A DNA stretch of 64,000 nucleotides, taken from contig JAIEQA010000032.1 of the NCBI GenBank assembly GCA_019748095.1, forward strand, positions 1 through 64,000, written 5' to 3'. This DNA comes from Caulobacteraceae bacterium (lineage in GTDB: Bacteria; Pseudomonadota; Alphaproteobacteria; Caulobacterales; Caulobacteraceae). Each line of letters starts with the position of its first letter. The stretch's first letter is position 1. This document shows positions 31,774 to 41,289 of the stretch, in pieces. Below the pieces are notes generated by a model. That model ran no database searches. It had not been told where the DNA came from and was given only the letters and a program-made list of their open reading frames with translations. The translations under genes and the position numbers were made by a program.

Positions 31774-33075
31774 CTATTTACCGATGCAGAACGTGGAGAA
31801 GACCTCGCCGAGCACATCCTCGACCCCGATTGCCCCGGTCACCCGCGCCAGCGCATCCGCCGCCTGGCGCAGATCCTCCCCGGCCAGCTCGGGGGCATCG
31901 GCCAGCCTTGCCCGGCCCGCCTTCACAGCCTCCAGCGCCTCAGTCAGTCTGCGCCGATGCCGCTCGCGGGTCACCGCCGGAAAATCCGCTCCCGACAGAT
32001 CCCGGGCCAGCCGCTCGGCGAGCCCGTCCTGAAGCGCCTTCATCCCGTCCCCGGTCACAGCGCTGACCCTATACCCCGGGCGTGCTGGCGTTCCGCCCAG
32101 ATCCGCCTTGGTCCACACGAGGAAGTCGTCGGCCCGGACAAAGTCCGCCGCGTCGCCGTCGGGATCGCTCGGGCCCCGGACCCACAGTCTCAGATCGGCA
32201 GCCTCCGCCCGCGCCCGGGCACGCCGCACGCCCTCGGCCTCCACCACATCCGCGCTCTCGCGCAATCCGGCAGTGTCGGACAGGGTCACGGCATAGCCGC
32301 CGATGTTCAGAACGGCATCAATGACGTCCCGGGTGGTGCCAGGGATCGGCGTCACAATGGCCGCTTCCCGCTCGACCAGCGCATTGAACAGCGCCGACTT
32401 CCCGGCATTGGTCTCCCCAATCAGAACGATGCGATAGCCGTCCCGCACACGCCGTCCCCGCTCCGCGTCCTCAAGCGCCGTCTCCAGATCCGCGATCAGC
32501 CGATCGAGGACGGAACCCGCGGTTGCCGCCAGATGATCGGGCACATCCTCATCGGGAAAATCGATCTCGGCCTCGACCAGCGCCAGCGCCGTCAGCAGGT
32601 CGCTACGGAAGCCGGCGTAGGTGCGTGACAGCGCTCCATCCAGCTGGGCCAGGGCCTGCGCCGTCTGCGCTGTCGTCTCGGCGTCGATCAGATCCGCCAC
32701 CGCCTCCGCCTGGGCCAGATCCATCCGGCCGTGCTGGAAGGCGCGGCGGGTAAACTCCCCGGGCTCGGCGGGCCGCACGTCGAGCGCGATCAGTGCCGAT
32801 GAGACCGCCTCGACCACCGCCCTGCCGCCGTGCAGATGCAGTTCAGCGCAGTCCTCGCCCGTGTAGCTGCGGGGACCGGGAAAGCGAAGCACCAGCGCCT
32901 GATCCAGAACCGACCCGCCGTGCTGCAACGTTCGGAGGCTGGCCATTCGCGGCGACAGACCGGGAACCCCGAGGACGCCAAGCACCCGCTCCGTCTCTCG
33001 CCCGGAGATACGGATCACCGCAATCGCTCCCCGACCCGGGGGCGTCGCGAGCGCGAAGATTGTGTCGTTCATCAT
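31774..33075 (-). CDS. mnmE: tRNA modification GTPase MnmE
   Basis: DTIFALATPPGRGAIAVIRISG, GETNAGKSALFNAL, DTAGLRES, C-terminal FCIGK. Confidence 0.96.
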   Translation of the reverse strand: MMNDTIFALATPPGRGAIAVIRISGRETERVLGVLGVPGLSPRMASLRTLQHGGSVLDQALVLRFPGPRSYTGEDCAELHLHGGRAVVEAVSSALIALDVRPAEPGEFTRRAFQHGRMDLAQAEAVADLIDAETTAQTAQALAQLDGALSRTYAGFRSDLLTALALVEAEIDFPDEDVPDHLAATAGSVLDRLIADLETALEDAERGRRVRDGYRIVLIGETNAGKSALFNALVEREAAIVTPIPGTTRDVIDAVLNIGGYAVTLSDTAGLRESADVVEAEGVRRARARAEAADLRLWVRGPSDPDGDAADFVRADDFLVWTKADLGGTPARPGYRVSAVTGDGMKALQDGLAERLARDLSGADFPAVTRERHRRRLTEALEAVKAGRARLADAPELAGEDLRQAADALARVTGAIGVEDVLGEVFSTFCIGK

Positions 33076-33083
33076 CGACGTCT

Positions 33084-33226
33084 CCTCCCCAGCGGCAAGG
33101 CCGATGGGGAGGTGGCAGCGAGCCCTTTGCGAGCTGACGGAGGGGTTCTGGCCGTCAGCGAGGTCTCCTCCATCACGAAGAGAGGCCGCGTCGTGCCACC
33201 TCCCCATCGCTGCGCGACAGGGAGGA
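33084..33226. repeat. Palindromic intergenic repeat with inverted arms
   Basis: CCTCCCCAGCGGCAAGGCCGATGGGGAGG hairpin; ATGGGGAGGTGGCA (33104-33117) inversely repeated as TGCCACCTCCCCAT (33194-33207). Confidence 0.8.
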
Positions 33227-33238
33227 TACTCCGCAGGT

Positions 33239-33472
33239 TCACTTCGGTGTCGTCACCGCCGCCTGCATCAACTGGCGGAACTGTTCCTGGGCCTGGATTC
33301 CGAAGCTCGCCCAGGACTTCATCAGCTCTTCCGGCTGCATGGCCGCGAGGTTGGAGTCCATCCGTTTCTGCATCTCGGCGACCAGATGATCGTTCAGCGG
33401 CTGAACATCGGGCAGGCCGAGAAAATGCCGGGCCTCCGCCGGGGTGCAGTCGATCTCGACATTGACCTTCAT
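33239..33472 (-). CDS. Small conserved hypothetical protein (DUF6489-like)
   Basis: 77 aa MKVNVEIDCTPAEARHFLGLPDVQPLNDHLVAEMQKRMDSNLAAMQPEELMKSWAS; downstream of rho in the minus-strand run. Confidence 0.75.
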   Translation of the reverse strand: MKVNVEIDCTPAEARHFLGLPDVQPLNDHLVAEMQKRMDSNLAAMQPEELMKSWASFGIQAQEQFRQLMQAAVTTPK

Positions 33473-33483
33473 CGTGGTCTCCC

Positions 33484-33499
33484 TGTTTCACGTGAAACA
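33484..33499. promoter_or_regulatory. parS site (perfect palindrome)
   Basis: TGTTTCACGTGAAACA exact, 11 bp upstream of the 33239-33472 gene start. Confidence 0.97.
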
Positions 33500-33557
33500 T
33501 ATCAGAACGACTGCCCTCAGGCAGCCTCGCACCGCGTACGAGGCGACAGGGCCACCC

Positions 33558-34985
33558 TTATGTATTCATCGACTGGAAGAAGTCGGCGTTGTTCTTGGAC
33601 TGACGCAGCTTGTCGAGCAGGAACTCGATCGCGTCCTGCGGACCCATCGGGTTCAGGATGCGGCGCAGCACATAGGTCTTGGTCAGCTGGTCCTTCGGCG
33701 TGATCAGCTCTTCCTTGCGGGTGCCGGACTTCAGCACATCGATGGCCGGGAAGATGCGCTTGTCGGCGACCTTCCGGTCCAGCACGATCTCGGAGTTGCC
33801 GGTGCCCTTGAACTCTTCGAAGATCACCTCGTCCATCCGGCTGCCGGTGTCGATCAGCGCCGTGGCGATGATGGTCAGGCTGCCGCCCTCCTCCACGTTC
33901 CGCGCGGCACCGAAGAAGCGCTTGGGCCTCTGCAGGGCGTTGGCGTCGACGCCCCCGGTCAGGACCTTGCCCGACGAGGGAACCGTGGCGTTATAGGCCC
34001 GGCCCAGACGCGTGACCGAGTCCAGCAGGATGACGACATCCTTCTTGTGCTCGACCAGGCGTTTGGCCTTTTCGATCACCATCTCGGCCACGGCGACGTG
34101 GCGGGTGGCGGGCTCATCGAAGGTCGAGGCCACGACCTCACCCTTCACCGTGCGCTGCATGTCCGTCACTTCTTCCGGGCGCTCATCGATCAACAGGACG
34201 ATCAGCGAGACCTCGGGATGGTTGGCCTCGATCGACTTGGCGATGTTCTGCAGCATCACCGTCTTGCCGACCCGCGGCGGGGCGACGATCAGGCAACGCT
34301 GGCCCTTGCCCAGAGGCGCGACGATATCGATGACCCGACCGGAGCGGTCCCGCAGGGTGGGATCCTGGATCTCCATGATCAGCCGCTCATTGGGATACAG
34401 CGGCGTCAGGTTGTCGAAATTGACCTTGGTGCGGACCGTTTCCGGGTCCTCGAAATTGATGGTGTCGACCTTCAGCAGGGCGAAGTAACGCTCGCCCTCG
34501 CGCGGGCCGCGCACCGCGCCATGAACCGTGTCGCCCGAACGCAGGCCGAAGCGGCGGATCTGGGACGGCGAGACATAGACATCGTCCGGCCCCGGAAGAT
34601 AATTGGCATCGGGGGAGCGCAGGAAACCGAAGCCGTCGGGCAGCATTTCCAGCGTGCCCGAGGCGATGATCTCGACCTCCTCATCCGCCAGCGTCTTCAG
34701 GATGGCGAACAGCAGATCCTGTTTGCGCAGGTTGGAGGCATTCTCGATATCGAGCTGTTCTGCAAAGGCCACCAGTTCGACCGGCGACTTGTCGTTCAGC
34801 TCCTGCAGGGTGATCCGGCCGGTTGGAACGACGGACTCGCCCTCCTCCTCGGCATCGTCACCGATGTCGGCCGCAACATCGGCGTCATTGGCTCCGTCGG
34901 CCTGGGACGTATCCTGAGCCGTCGGCTCGCCGTCAGCGGGCTCGATCTCGGGCATGTCGTTCGGGGTATCGGTCACATCGGTCAT
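33558..34985 (-). CDS. rho: Transcription termination factor Rho
   Basis: [77 protein letters not shown]. Confidence 0.98.
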   Translation of the reverse strand: MTDVTDTPNDMPEIEPADGEPTAQDTSQADGANDADVAADIGDDAEEEGESVVPTGRITLQELNDKSPVELVAFAEQLDIENASNLRKQDLLFAILKTLADEEVEIIASGTLEMLPDGFGFLRSPDANYLPGPDDVYVSPSQIRRFGLRSGDTVHGAVRGPREGERYFALLKVDTINFEDPETVRTKVNFDNLTPLYPNERLIMEIQDPTLRDRSGRVIDIVAPLGKGQRCLIVAPPRVGKTVMLQNIAKSIEANHPEVSLIVLLIDERPEEVTDMQRTVKGEVVASTFDEPATRHVAVAEMVIEKAKRLVEHKKDVVILLDSVTRLGRAYNATVPSSGKVLTGGVDANALQRPKRFFGAARNVEEGGSLTIIATALIDTGSRMDEVIFEEFKGTGNSEIVLDRKVADKRIFPAIDVLKSGTRKEELITPKDQLTKTYVLRRILNPMGPQDAIEFLLDKLRQSKNNADFFQSMNT

Positions 34986-35214
34986 GTCGGAACTCGGGAT
35001 TCACGCCGTCCCGACCCGGCGTCAGCTGACGTCGGGCGGAGAAGGATGGGGAGGTGTGGCCTTTCGGCCGAGGGGAACGTCGGGTCCAAGAGCGGCACGG
35101 GTCCCGGGGGAACGGCCAGCGATCGGTCGACGCGGAGAGAAGGGCAGCGCCGCAAGAACGACGCCTCGCCTTTAGCCGAACCACGAACCGAGGGCGCCGG
35201 TCAAGCGTCGCGGG

Positions 35215-35682
35215 TCAGAACGTCCACTCTGTCGCCACTGACAGCACCATGACAATGGCCAGGACGAACGGTACCTCATTGGTCATGCGCCAGAATTTCG
35301 ACGTCCGGACCGAGGTTCCGGCCAGAACTCGCTTGCGCTCGGCCAGCAGATATTCGTGCCAGCCGGTCAGCAACAGGACACCGACCAGTTTCGCGATCAT
35401 CCACGGCTCATGCAGGAAGCTGAAATCAGCCCCGCCGCCGCTGCGGACCCAGATCAGGGCGAGACCGAAGACCCAGGCGACGATCATCGCCGGCCGCAGG
35501 ATGATTGCGATCAGTCGGCCCTGCCAAAGTCGCAACAGCGTCCGCATCTCGCTCTTCAGCGGTTCGGGCTTATCGGCCTGTTCCGCGTCATAGGCATACA
35601 GACGGGGCAGGAACAGAAGACCGGCCATCCAGGCGATCACCGCCAGGATGTGCAGGCCCCGATCCAGATCATACCAGTTCAT
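35215..35682 (-). CDS. hemJ: Protoporphyrinogen oxidase HemJ
   Basis: 155 aa membrane protein; LHILAVIAWMAGLLFLPRLYAYDAE; overlaps hemH. Confidence 0.92.
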   Translation of the reverse strand: MNWYDLDRGLHILAVIAWMAGLLFLPRLYAYDAEQADKPEPLKSEMRTLLRLWQGRLIAIILRPAMIVAWVFGLALIWVRSGGGADFSFLHEPWMIAKLVGVLLLTGWHEYLLAERKRVLAGTSVRTSKFWRMTNEVPFVLAIVMVLSVATEWTF

Positions 35683-36791
35683 GCGGCCCGCTGTTCGGCC
35701 TGGAACGGACAGGCCTTCCAGCGTCCCTGACAGCCGGGCCCGGCCGGAGCCGTTCCGGTGCGGTCGAGACTCTGGACCACCGCCTCGCCCAGGGCCCCGA
35801 TGAACAGATCGGCGATCCCGACCGCCGGCACCCGCAGATAGGGGTGAACCCCGGCCTCATGGGCCAGTTCGCCGTATTCGATATCCAGCTCGACCAAGGT
35901 CTCGATATGCTCGGACACAAAGGCGATCGGTGTGACCACCAGACCCACCCCGTCCGCACCGGCCGCAAGAATGGCGTCCGGCGTCGAGGGCCCCAGCCAT
36001 TTCAACGGTCCCACCCGGCTCTGGTAGCACAGCAGCCAGTCGCTCAGACCCGCCAGCTCGGCGACGGCCGCTACCGTCGCCTCAACCTGTTCCTGATAGG
36101 GATCGCCGTCCTTGTGCACCAGTTTCTCGGGAATGCCGTGGGCCGAGAACAGCACCCGGACCGGTCGACCCGGATAGTCACGCTCGGCTACGGCCAGCTG
36201 GTTGCGGATGCCCTCGGCCTGGGCCGCGATCCAGCCCGGTGCCCGGGGATAGCAGCAGATCGCCCGCACCCTGCCGGGGCCGGTGTAGGCGGCCTTCCAC
36301 GCCTTCAGCGACGACTGGGTCGTGGTGGTCGAGAACTGCGGATAGAGAGGCAACAGGACGACCTCGTCCGGCGCATAGGCCGCCACCGCCGCTGCGGCCT
36401 CCTCCGTCATCGGATGCCAATAACGCATCGCCATGAAGCTGCGCACCTCATCATCCGGCAGGAGCGCGGCCAGACGCGCGTCGAGTGCCGCCATCTGGGC
36501 CCGGGTCTCACCCTTCAGCGGCGATCCGCCATTGGCGTCCATCTGGGCATAGTTGGCCTGGGCGCTGGCCTCGCGCCGCGACGAGATCAGTTTCGCCAGC
36601 GGGGTCCGGAACAGACCGGGCAGGCCGATGATGGCGGGGTCATTGAACAGGTTGAACAGGAAGGGTCGGACGGACGCCGCGTCGTCCGGCCCTCCAAGGT
36701 TGAACAGCACGACGGCTACGCGGCGCGGTCCCCGCTCCGCGGCGGGAGTCGAAGGCGCTTGGATCGCGGCCGTGCCGGCGTTGCGGCTCAT
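35679..36791 (-). CDS. hemH: Ferrochelatase
   Basis: VAVVLFNLGGPDDAASVRPFLFNLFNDPAII, LLFSAHGIPEKLV-type motif (VLFSAHGIPEKLV), ITPIAFVSEHIETLVELDIEY; start MSRNAG overlaps hemE stop. Confidence 0.95.
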   Translation of the reverse strand: MSRNAGTAAIQAPSTPAAERGPRRVAVVLFNLGGPDDAASVRPFLFNLFNDPAIIGLPGLFRTPLAKLISSRREASAQANYAQMDANGGSPLKGETRAQMAALDARLAALLPDDEVRSFMAMRYWHPMTEEAAAAVAAYAPDEVVLLPLYPQFSTTTTQSSLKAWKAAYTGPGRVRAICCYPRAPGWIAAQAEGIRNQLAVAERDYPGRPVRVLFSAHGIPEKLVHKDGDPYQEQVEATVAAVAELAGLSDWLLCYQSRVGPLKWLGPSTPDAILAAGADGVGLVVTPIAFVSEHIETLVELDIEYGELAHEAGVHPYLRVPAVGIADLFIGALGEAVVQSLDRTGTAPAGPGCQGRWKACPFQAEQRAA

Positions 36792-37825
36792 TGGGCTCCG
36801 AGGCGTTTCAGGACCTGCTCGACGTGAGCGATCGGCACGTCCGGCAGGATGCCGTGGCCCAGGTTGAAGATCCATGGACCGGCACCCCATGCCTCCACAA
36901 GCTGGTCGACCCTGCGATCCAGCGCCGCACCGCCGACCCGCAGCAGCAGGGGATCCAGCGCCCCCTGGATCGGCTTGATCGCCTGGACCTCCCGGCCCCG
37001 CTGCAGCGAACAGGCCGTGTCCAGCGCAACGCCCTGCACATCGACCTCACGGGCGTACTGTGTCGCATGCAGGGCTGACCCGCGCGGAAAGCCGATCAGC
37101 GGCACCGTCACGCCCAGTTCCCGCACCCGCGCCACCAGCGCCTGATGGGGTTTCAGCACCAGCCGTTCGAACAGATCGTCCGGGAGACCCTCAGCCCAGC
37201 TCTCGAAGATCTTGAGGGCATCGGCCCCCGCGTCGGCCTGCATCTTCAGATACCAGGCGGTCGCCTCGACCAGCACCGCCAGAACCGCATCGACCTTTTC
37301 AGGCTCGGCATAGGCGTAGGACCGGGCCGTGGCCCGCTCGCCCTTGCCAATCGTATTGTGATGCCCGTCCAGCATATAGGTCGCCACCGTCCACGGCGCG
37401 CCCGCAAAGCCGATCAGGGCCCGCTCCGGCTCCAGCTGGCTACGCACCAGGCTCAGGGTCTGGCCCACCTGATGCAGGTGCTGGCCGGCCCCCTGCGCCA
37501 GCTCCCGCATATGCTCCACCGACGGCATCAGTCCCAGCCGGGGCCCCTCACCGGTCTCGAACCAGACGTCCTGGCCCAGGGCCTGGGGGATCAGCAGGAT
37601 GTCGGCAAACACGATGGCTGCGTCGAACCCGAACCGCCGCATCGGCTGCAGCGTCGCCTCGGCCGCCATCTCCGGGTTCAGGCAGAAGGCGATGAAATCC
37701 GGAGCCTGCGCCCGCAAGGCCCGATACTCGGGCAGATACCGTCCTGCCTGCCGCATGAACCAGACGGGCGGCCGGGCCAGGGTCTCGCCCTGAAGGACAC
37801 GGATCAACGACGGCGTTGTGCTCAT
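36788..37825 (-). CDS. hemE: Uroporphyrinogen decarboxylase
   Basis: PVWFMRQAGRYLPEYRALRA, GFAGAPWTVATYML, FNLGHGILPDVPIAHVEQVL. Confidence 0.97.
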   Translation of the reverse strand: MSTTPSLIRVLQGETLARPPVWFMRQAGRYLPEYRALRAQAPDFIAFCLNPEMAAEATLQPMRRFGFDAAIVFADILLIPQALGQDVWFETGEGPRLGLMPSVEHMRELAQGAGQHLHQVGQTLSLVRSQLEPERALIGFAGAPWTVATYMLDGHHNTIGKGERATARSYAYAEPEKVDAVLAVLVEATAWYLKMQADAGADALKIFESWAEGLPDDLFERLVLKPHQALVARVRELGVTVPLIGFPRGSALHATQYAREVDVQGVALDTACSLQRGREVQAIKPIQGALDPLLLRVGGAALDRRVDQLVEAWGAGPWIFNLGHGILPDVPIAHVEQVLKRLGAQ

Positions 37826-38328
37826 GTCTTGGCTTTACGGGGCGAAAGCGCGGTCCTCAAGCCCGCACTCTTCCTCTTGTTCTGATCAAGAATCATAAAA
37901 GGAATGGAAGCAGACAGCAGGGGGCGGGATCGTGGGGACAGGATGCTGTCCGTCCTCCCCGCGATCGCACTTATCCCGGCCCCGGGCGTGAAAGCCGGGA
38001 CACGGCGCAGGGCCCTGTCGAAACCGGGGATAATCCTTAACAAAACCCTAATGGCCGGGCTCCGGGCCTGACCTCGACCCCGGTCAACGCCTGGGGGTCG
38101 TTTACCCTTTGTTAGGATTTCCCCATGGGCAAGCGCGACCCCGTTGCGGCCGGGGAAGAAACGCACCCCGGCGTGCCGATCATCCCCGCCTGTCCCCGCT
38201 CGCCCGGGGCGATGGCCCGCGCTATAGAAATCCATGCCCCGCCGACGCGCTGCGGTGCCCCGTCCGATCCACAGGATAACGCCCATTCCCACCCCCTCTG
38301 ACGCTTCTGTCCCCCCGGGACGTCGGGC
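37826..38328. other. Putative chromosomal replication origin (Cori-type) between hemE and ppsR
   Basis: hemE/ppsR divergent intergenic region; AT-rich tract 37870-37909 with GANTC (GAATC, 37890-37894); CtrA-like TTAA-N7-CTAA at 38037-38051 and TTTA-N7-TTAG at 38101-38115; DnaA-box-like TTATCCCGG (37971), TTATCCCCG (reverse, 38025-38033), CGATCCACA (38265-38273); polarity switch. Confidence 0.85.
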
Positions 38329-39198
38329 ATGAGCCCCGCCCGCCCCGCCGGGGCCTCGCGCCTCGCCACCTATTTTCATGTCCATCTGGTCTCGGATTCG
38401 ACCGGCGAGACGCTCAACGCCATGGCCAAGGCGGTCACGGCCCGCTTCGATGGCGTGATCCCGATCGAGCACATCTATGCGCTCGTCCGTTCCGACAAAC
38501 AGATGGACCGGGTCCTCGGCGAGGTCGCCGCCGCGCCCGGCGTGGTCCTGCACACCATCGTCGACCGGGAGCTGCGGGCCCAGCTGGAAGAGGGCTGCCG
38601 GGCCCTCGACATGCCCCATATCGGCGCGCTTGATCCCCTCGTGGGGGCCCTCTCCCGCTATCTGGGCGCGGCCCTGTCGACACGGGTCGGGGCCCAGCAC
38701 ACCCTCGACCACGACTATTTCAACCGCATCAGCGCTCTGGACTATGCCATGGCCCACGACGACGGTCAGGGCACGGCCGAACAGCTGGAGGGGGCCGACG
38801 TCGTTCTGGTCGGCGTCAGCCGGACCTCCAAGACCCCGACCTGTATCTATCTGGCCCACCGCGGCGTGCGCGCAGCCAATGTCCCCCTCGTCCCGGGTCA
38901 GGAAGACGGCGAACGGCTGGTCGGTCTGAAGAATCCCCTCGTCGTCGGCCTGACCGTGTCGCCGGACCGGCTGGTCCAGATCCGCCGCAACCGCCTCGAG
39001 GGTCTGAACGCCACCCACGCCTCGGCCTATGTCGAGCCCGATGCGGTCCGCGATGAGACGATCAAGGCCAAACGCGCCTTCGAGCGCCGGGGCTGGCCCA
39101 CCATCGACGTCACCCGCCGGTCTGTGGAAGAAACCGCGGCCGCCATCCTGAACCTGCTGACCGAGCGGCGGTCCCACCGTGTCGGAGCCTCATGGTGA
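38329..39198 (+). CDS. ppsR: Pyruvate, phosphate/water dikinase regulatory protein (kinase-pyrophosphorylase, DUF299)
   Basis: FHVHLVSDSTGETLNAMAKAV, DVVLVGVSRTSKTPTCIYLAHRGVRAANVPLVPG. Confidence 0.92.
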   Translation: MSPARPAGASRLATYFHVHLVSDSTGETLNAMAKAVTARFDGVIPIEHIYALVRSDKQMDRVLGEVAAAPGVVLHTIVDRELRAQLEEGCRALDMPHIGALDPLVGALSRYLGAALSTRVGAQHTLDHDYFNRISALDYAMAHDDGQGTAEQLEGADVVLVGVSRTSKTPTCIYLAHRGVRAANVPLVPGQEDGERLVGLKNPLVVGLTVSPDRLVQIRRNRLEGLNATHASAYVEPDAVRDETIKAKRAFERRGWPTIDVTRRSVEETAAAILNLLTERRSHRVGASW

Positions 39199-39800
39199 GC
39201 ACCCTGTCTTCCCCCCGTCTGATCCTCGCCTCCCGCAGCGCCGCCCGCCGCGCCATGCTGACCGCCGCCGGCATCGCCTTCACAACTGAGGATTCGGGTG
39301 TGGATGAGGATGCAATCAAGGTCACGCTCGCCGGTCTCGACCCGGCCGGACTGGCGCTGGAACTGGCCCAGGCCAAGGCCCTCGCCGTCTCCACGCGTGA
39401 TCCGGACGCCTGGGTCCTCGGGTCGGACCAGACCCTCGCGGTCGAGGGCGGCATGGTGTCCAAGGCCCCGGATCTGACCGCCGCCCGCGACCGGTTGCTG
39501 GCGCTGCGCGGCCGCCCCCACGCCCTGCATGCCGCCGCCGCCCTCGCGCACGGCGGTGAGGTGATCTGGTCGTCTGTGGATACAGCCCGGATGATGGTCC
39601 GCACCTTCTCGGACGCCTTCCTCGACACCTATCTGCAGACCGAGGGCGAGGCCCTGCTGGGATCCGTCGGCTGCTACAGGCTGGAGGGGATGGGTTCGCA
39701 ACTGTTTGACCGGGTCGAGGGCGACTATTTCACGGTTCTGGGCATGCCGTTATGGCCGGTCCTGACCGAACTGCGCCGGGCCGGAGTGATCGCCGCATGA
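39192..39800 (+). CDS. maf: Maf-like nucleotide pyrophosphatase
   Basis: LILASRSAARRAMLTAAGI, VLGSDQTLAVEG, GSVGCYRLEGMGSQLFDRVEGDYFTVLGMPL. Confidence 0.92.
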   Translation: MVSTLSSPRLILASRSAARRAMLTAAGIAFTTEDSGVDEDAIKVTLAGLDPAGLALELAQAKALAVSTRDPDAWVLGSDQTLAVEGGMVSKAPDLTAARDRLLALRGRPHALHAAAALAHGGEVIWSSVDTARMMVRTFSDAFLDTYLQTEGEALLGSVGCYRLEGMGSQLFDRVEGDYFTVLGMPLWPVLTELRRAGVIAA

Positions 39801-40642
39801 GCCGTATCCCCATCACCGGGGCCGCCCGGGTCGGCGGCATCGCTGGCAACCCTGTCACCCATTCCCTCAGCCCGGTCATCCACAACGCCTGGATCGCCGC
39901 CGCCGGTCTGGACGCAGCCTATGTGCCCTTCACCCCCCGCGATGCGGACGGGTTCGCCGCCCTGGTCGCGGCCGGTCGGGCGGGTCTTCTGGCCGGGATC
40001 AACGTCACCGCCCCGTTCAAGGAACAGGCCTTTGCCCTCGCCGACGAAAGCTCCCCCACGGCGACCGACAGCGGCTCGGCCAATATTCTGGTGTTTCGGG
40101 ACGGCCGGGTTGTGGCCGACAGCAGCGACGGTCTGGGTCTGTTGATCGCCCTGCGCACCCAGGCCCCGGACCTGACGCTGGCCGGGACTCCCGTCGTCGT
40201 CCTCGGGGCCGGGGGCGCGGCCCGGGCCGCAGCGGCCACTCTCGCCGGGGCCGGGGCCCGGCCCCGGATCCTCAATCGCACCCCTGCCCGGGCCCAGGCG
40301 CTGGCCGACGATCTGGGAGGCGAGGTCAGCGTCGCCGATCCCGCCTCGGCGTTCGAGGGTGCCGGTCTGGTGGTCAATGCCCTCAGCGTCCGTCCCGACA
40401 TCGATCTGGACCGGCTGGATCGCCAGACCGTGGTCATGGACATGACCTATCGCCCCGTCGTGACGGAGTTTCTCGCGGCGGCCCGTCGCGCAGGGCTGGT
40501 GACCGTCGATGGCCTGGCCATGCTGATCGGTCAGGCCGGCCCCTCGTTTGAGGCCATCTTCGGCACTCCGCCCCCCGATCTCGACCCTCGCCCGCTCCTG
40601 CTCGCCCATCTGGGAGAGGCCGTTTCCGGTTCGATGCCGTGA
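39797..40642 (+). CDS. aroE: Shikimate dehydrogenase
   Basis: [63 protein letters not shown]. Confidence 0.95.
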   Translation: MSRIPITGAARVGGIAGNPVTHSLSPVIHNAWIAAAGLDAAYVPFTPRDADGFAALVAAGRAGLLAGINVTAPFKEQAFALADESSPTATDSGSANILVFRDGRVVADSSDGLGLLIALRTQAPDLTLAGTPVVVLGAGGAARAAAATLAGAGARPRILNRTPARAQALADDLGGEVSVADPASAFEGAGLVVNALSVRPDIDLDRLDRQTVVMDMTYRPVVTEFLAAARRAGLVTVDGLAMLIGQAGPSFEAIFGTPPPDLDPRPLLLAHLGEAVSGSMP

Positions 40643-41289
40643 TCGTCCTCGGCCTGACCGGCTCCATCGGCATGGGCAAGTCGACCACGACGGCGATGTT
40701 CGCCGATCGCGGGGCCCTGGTCTGGAACGCCGATGCGGCGGTCCACGCCCTCTATGCCCCCGGCGGGGCGGCGGTCGAACCGCTGGCGGCGGCCTTCCCC
40801 GGCGTCGTCGTCGATGGCGCGGTCGACCGGACCCGTCTGGCCGAGGCCCTGGGCCGCGACGACACCGCCTTTCGCCGGCTGGAGACGATCGTCCATCCCC
40901 TCGTCGCCGCCGGGCGGCTCGCCGAACTGGAGGCGGCCCGGGCGGCCGGCGTACGCCTCGCGGTTCTCGATATTCCGCTGCTGTTCGAAACCGGCGGGGA
41001 CCGGGCTGTGGACGCCGTCGTCGTGGTCACCGCCGACCCGGACATCCAGCGCCAGCGGGTGCTGGCCCGGCCGGGCATGACCCCCGAACGGTTCGCGGCC
41101 ATTCTGGAACGCCAGATGCCGGATGCCGAAAAACGCCGCCGCGCCGACTTCCTCATCGACACCGGTGCGGGTCTCGAGGCCGCCCGGGCGCAGGTGGATC
41201 TTATCATGGGGACGGTTCTGGCCCCGGGCTGGAAACCGCCCGGCCGCACCCTTCCAGCCGGCGACGAAACATCCCATGAGGGGGCATGA
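40639..41289 (+). CDS. coaE: Dephospho-CoA kinase
   Basis: [49 protein letters not shown]. Confidence 0.94.
   Translation: MIVLGLTGSIGMGKSTTTAMFADRGALVWNADAAVHALYAPGGAAVEPLAAAFPGVVVDGAVDRTRLAEALGRDDTAFRRLETIVHPLVAAGRLAELEAARAAGVRLAVLDIPLLFETGGDRAVDAVVVVTADPDIQRQRVLARPGMTPERFAAILERQMPDAEKRRRADFLIDTGAGLEAARAQVDLIMGTVLAPGWKPPGRTLPAGDETSHEGA

Noticed and set aside
33444-35252. 602-aa plus-strand ORF opposite rho
   Set aside because: Shadow ORF of Rho.
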